Positions 63,256 through 64,000 of a stretch of 64,000 nt of DNA are shown in pieces; position 1 is the stretch's first letter, and each line of letters begins with the position of its first letter. A program made the translations under genes and the position numbers. The notes below the pieces were generated by a model. That model was not told the DNA's origin and did not search any database. It was given only the letters and a program-made list of their open reading frames with translations. The DNA is from Sphingomonadales bacterium (GTDB lineage: Bacteria; Pseudomonadota; Alphaproteobacteria; Sphingomonadales; Sphingomonadaceae), in assembly GCA_004173185.1 (NCBI GenBank), contig SEFZ01000003.1, positions 124,001-188,000 on the forward strand, in the 5' to 3' direction.

Positions 63256-64000
63256 ATGCGACTAGATAAGAAATTAGCCGTCATTACAGCGGCCGCCTCG
63301 GGTATGGGCCGCGCGGGCGCGGAATTGTTCGCCCGCGAAGGGGCCAAGATTGCCGCGATCGACATCGACGCCGATGCGCTAGATGCGCTGGCCTCTGACA
63401 TCGGGCGCGACCGAGTTTTTCCGATCCAAGCCGACCTTTCGAATTCGGCAGAGGCCCGATCCAGCATAAACCGCGCAGCGGACGCGCTGGGCGGTATCGA
63501 TATCTTGTGGGCACATGCCGGCATACCGGGACCCGCCTCGGTCGAAAATCTGGATCTCGATGAATATGAGCTCGCGATGGCGCTCAACGTGACATCGGCA
63601 ACACTCGCGGCCGGCGAGGTTGCGCAACACATGCGACACCGAGGCGGAGGCTCCTTGCTCTTCACGTCGTCAGTCTCGGGTTTGGTCGGATCAATGCTGT
63701 CGCCGATCTATTCGACTGCAAAATTCGCGGTCGTCGGCCTTGCGAAGTCGCTTGCGCTCCAGTTTGCCGCCGACGGCATTCGCGTGAACGTGATTTGCCC
63801 CGGGATTACGCACACGCCGATGATGAACGGCTTCCTCGGACGAAGCGGCGATCCTGCCGAACTCGCAGAGAATGAAGCAAGATTTCAGGCTGCGATCCCG
63901 CTCGGGCGCTTTGCCGAGGCAAGCGATATCGCGAACGCAGCCTTGTGGCTGGCATCCGACGAGGCGGGCTACGTGACCGGCGTCGCGCTTCCCGTCGACG
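63256..64000 (+). CDS. SDR-family oxidoreductase, 3' end beyond window
   Basis: The gene runs off the window after 248 codons, close to full length for a classical short-chain dehydrogenase (about 250). The NAD(P)-binding loop is TAAASGMGRAGAE, Asp after strand 2 (AAIDIDA) suggests NAD preference, and WAHAGIPGP replaces the usual NNAG. The catalytic Ser lies in TSSVSG and the YxxxK pair in YSTAK. CPGITHTPMM and the GYVTGVALPVD ending also fit. It lies 21 bp after the ALDH stop and likely shares its transcript. The substrate is probably an alcohol feeding the ALDH. Confidence 0.92.
   Translation, partial: MRLDKKLAVITAAASGMGRAGAELFAREGAKIAAIDIDADALDALASDIGRDRVFPIQADLSNSAEARSSINRAADALGGIDILWAHAGIPGPASVENLDLDEYELAMALNVTSATLAAGEVAQHMRHRGGGSLLFTSSVSGLVGSMLSPIYSTAKFAVVGLAKSLALQFAADGIRVNVICPGITHTPMMNGFLGRSGDPAELAENEARFQAAIPLGRFAEASDIANAALWLASDEAGYVTGVALPVD

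Overview
The window is 64 kb of GC-rich, gene-dense DNA. It most likely comes from a member of the Alphaproteobacteria in the Sphingomonadales (Sphingopyxis/Novosphingobium-like). This assignment is inferred from three TonB-dependent receptors with DIIVTATRR-type TonB boxes, a FecI/FecR-type pair, a very large autotransporter, and many catabolic genes with their own regulators. No rRNA, intact tRNA, CRISPR array, insertion sequence or phage gene was seen. The window starts at the last codons of a response regulator and ends inside an SDR gene.

Region 1 (1-10.0 kb) is a surface-protein locus. It holds a 2055-residue autotransporter, a strong terminator, and a protein resembling the outer-membrane-protein lysine methyltransferases (PKMT type). 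Two paralogous small SARP-like DNA-binding proteins flank this pair, and one of them is translationally coupled to a LuxR-type response regulator. This is the most interesting locus in the window.

Region 2 (10.8-39.6 kb) is a scavenging and catabolic island. In order it carries a secreted Ntn-hydrolase acylase, an agmatinase-family hydrolase, a TonB receptor, a CPBP membrane protease, a GMC oxidoreductase, a second TonB receptor, an RpiR regulator, the DgcN/DgcA pair (N-acetylation and racemisation of D-glutamate), an amino-acid permease, an aldehyde dehydrogenase, two exported CocE/NonD hydrolases around an acyl-CoA synthetase, and an ABC ATPase with a giant ABC-permease/M1-peptidase fusion. 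A shared WTGTCA half-site in three intergenic regions suggests that the RpiR protein controls the D-glutamate part. Taken together the genes suggest import and breakdown of acylated, amidated or D-amino-acid-containing compounds; this is inference.

Region 3 (40.1-50.5 kb) holds an MFS exporter, a LysR regulator divergent from an MHS-type transporter with a periplasmic insert, a small ACT-like protein, and a cassette of EctD-like dioxygenase, SHMT-like PLP enzyme and aldehyde dehydrogenase. The order of chemistry suggests hydroxylation of an amino acid, retro-aldol cleavage and aldehyde oxidation.

Region 4 (50.6-57.9 kb) is a cell-surface-signalling operon: ECF sigma factor, FecR-type anti-sigma factor, STN-containing TonB receptor, secreted amidohydrolase and M61 peptidase.

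Region 5 (58.2-64.0 kb) is a small acid/CoA catabolic cluster: AAHS-type transporter, IclR regulator, class III CoA-transferase, aldehyde dehydrogenase with a TTG start, and an SDR cut by the window end.
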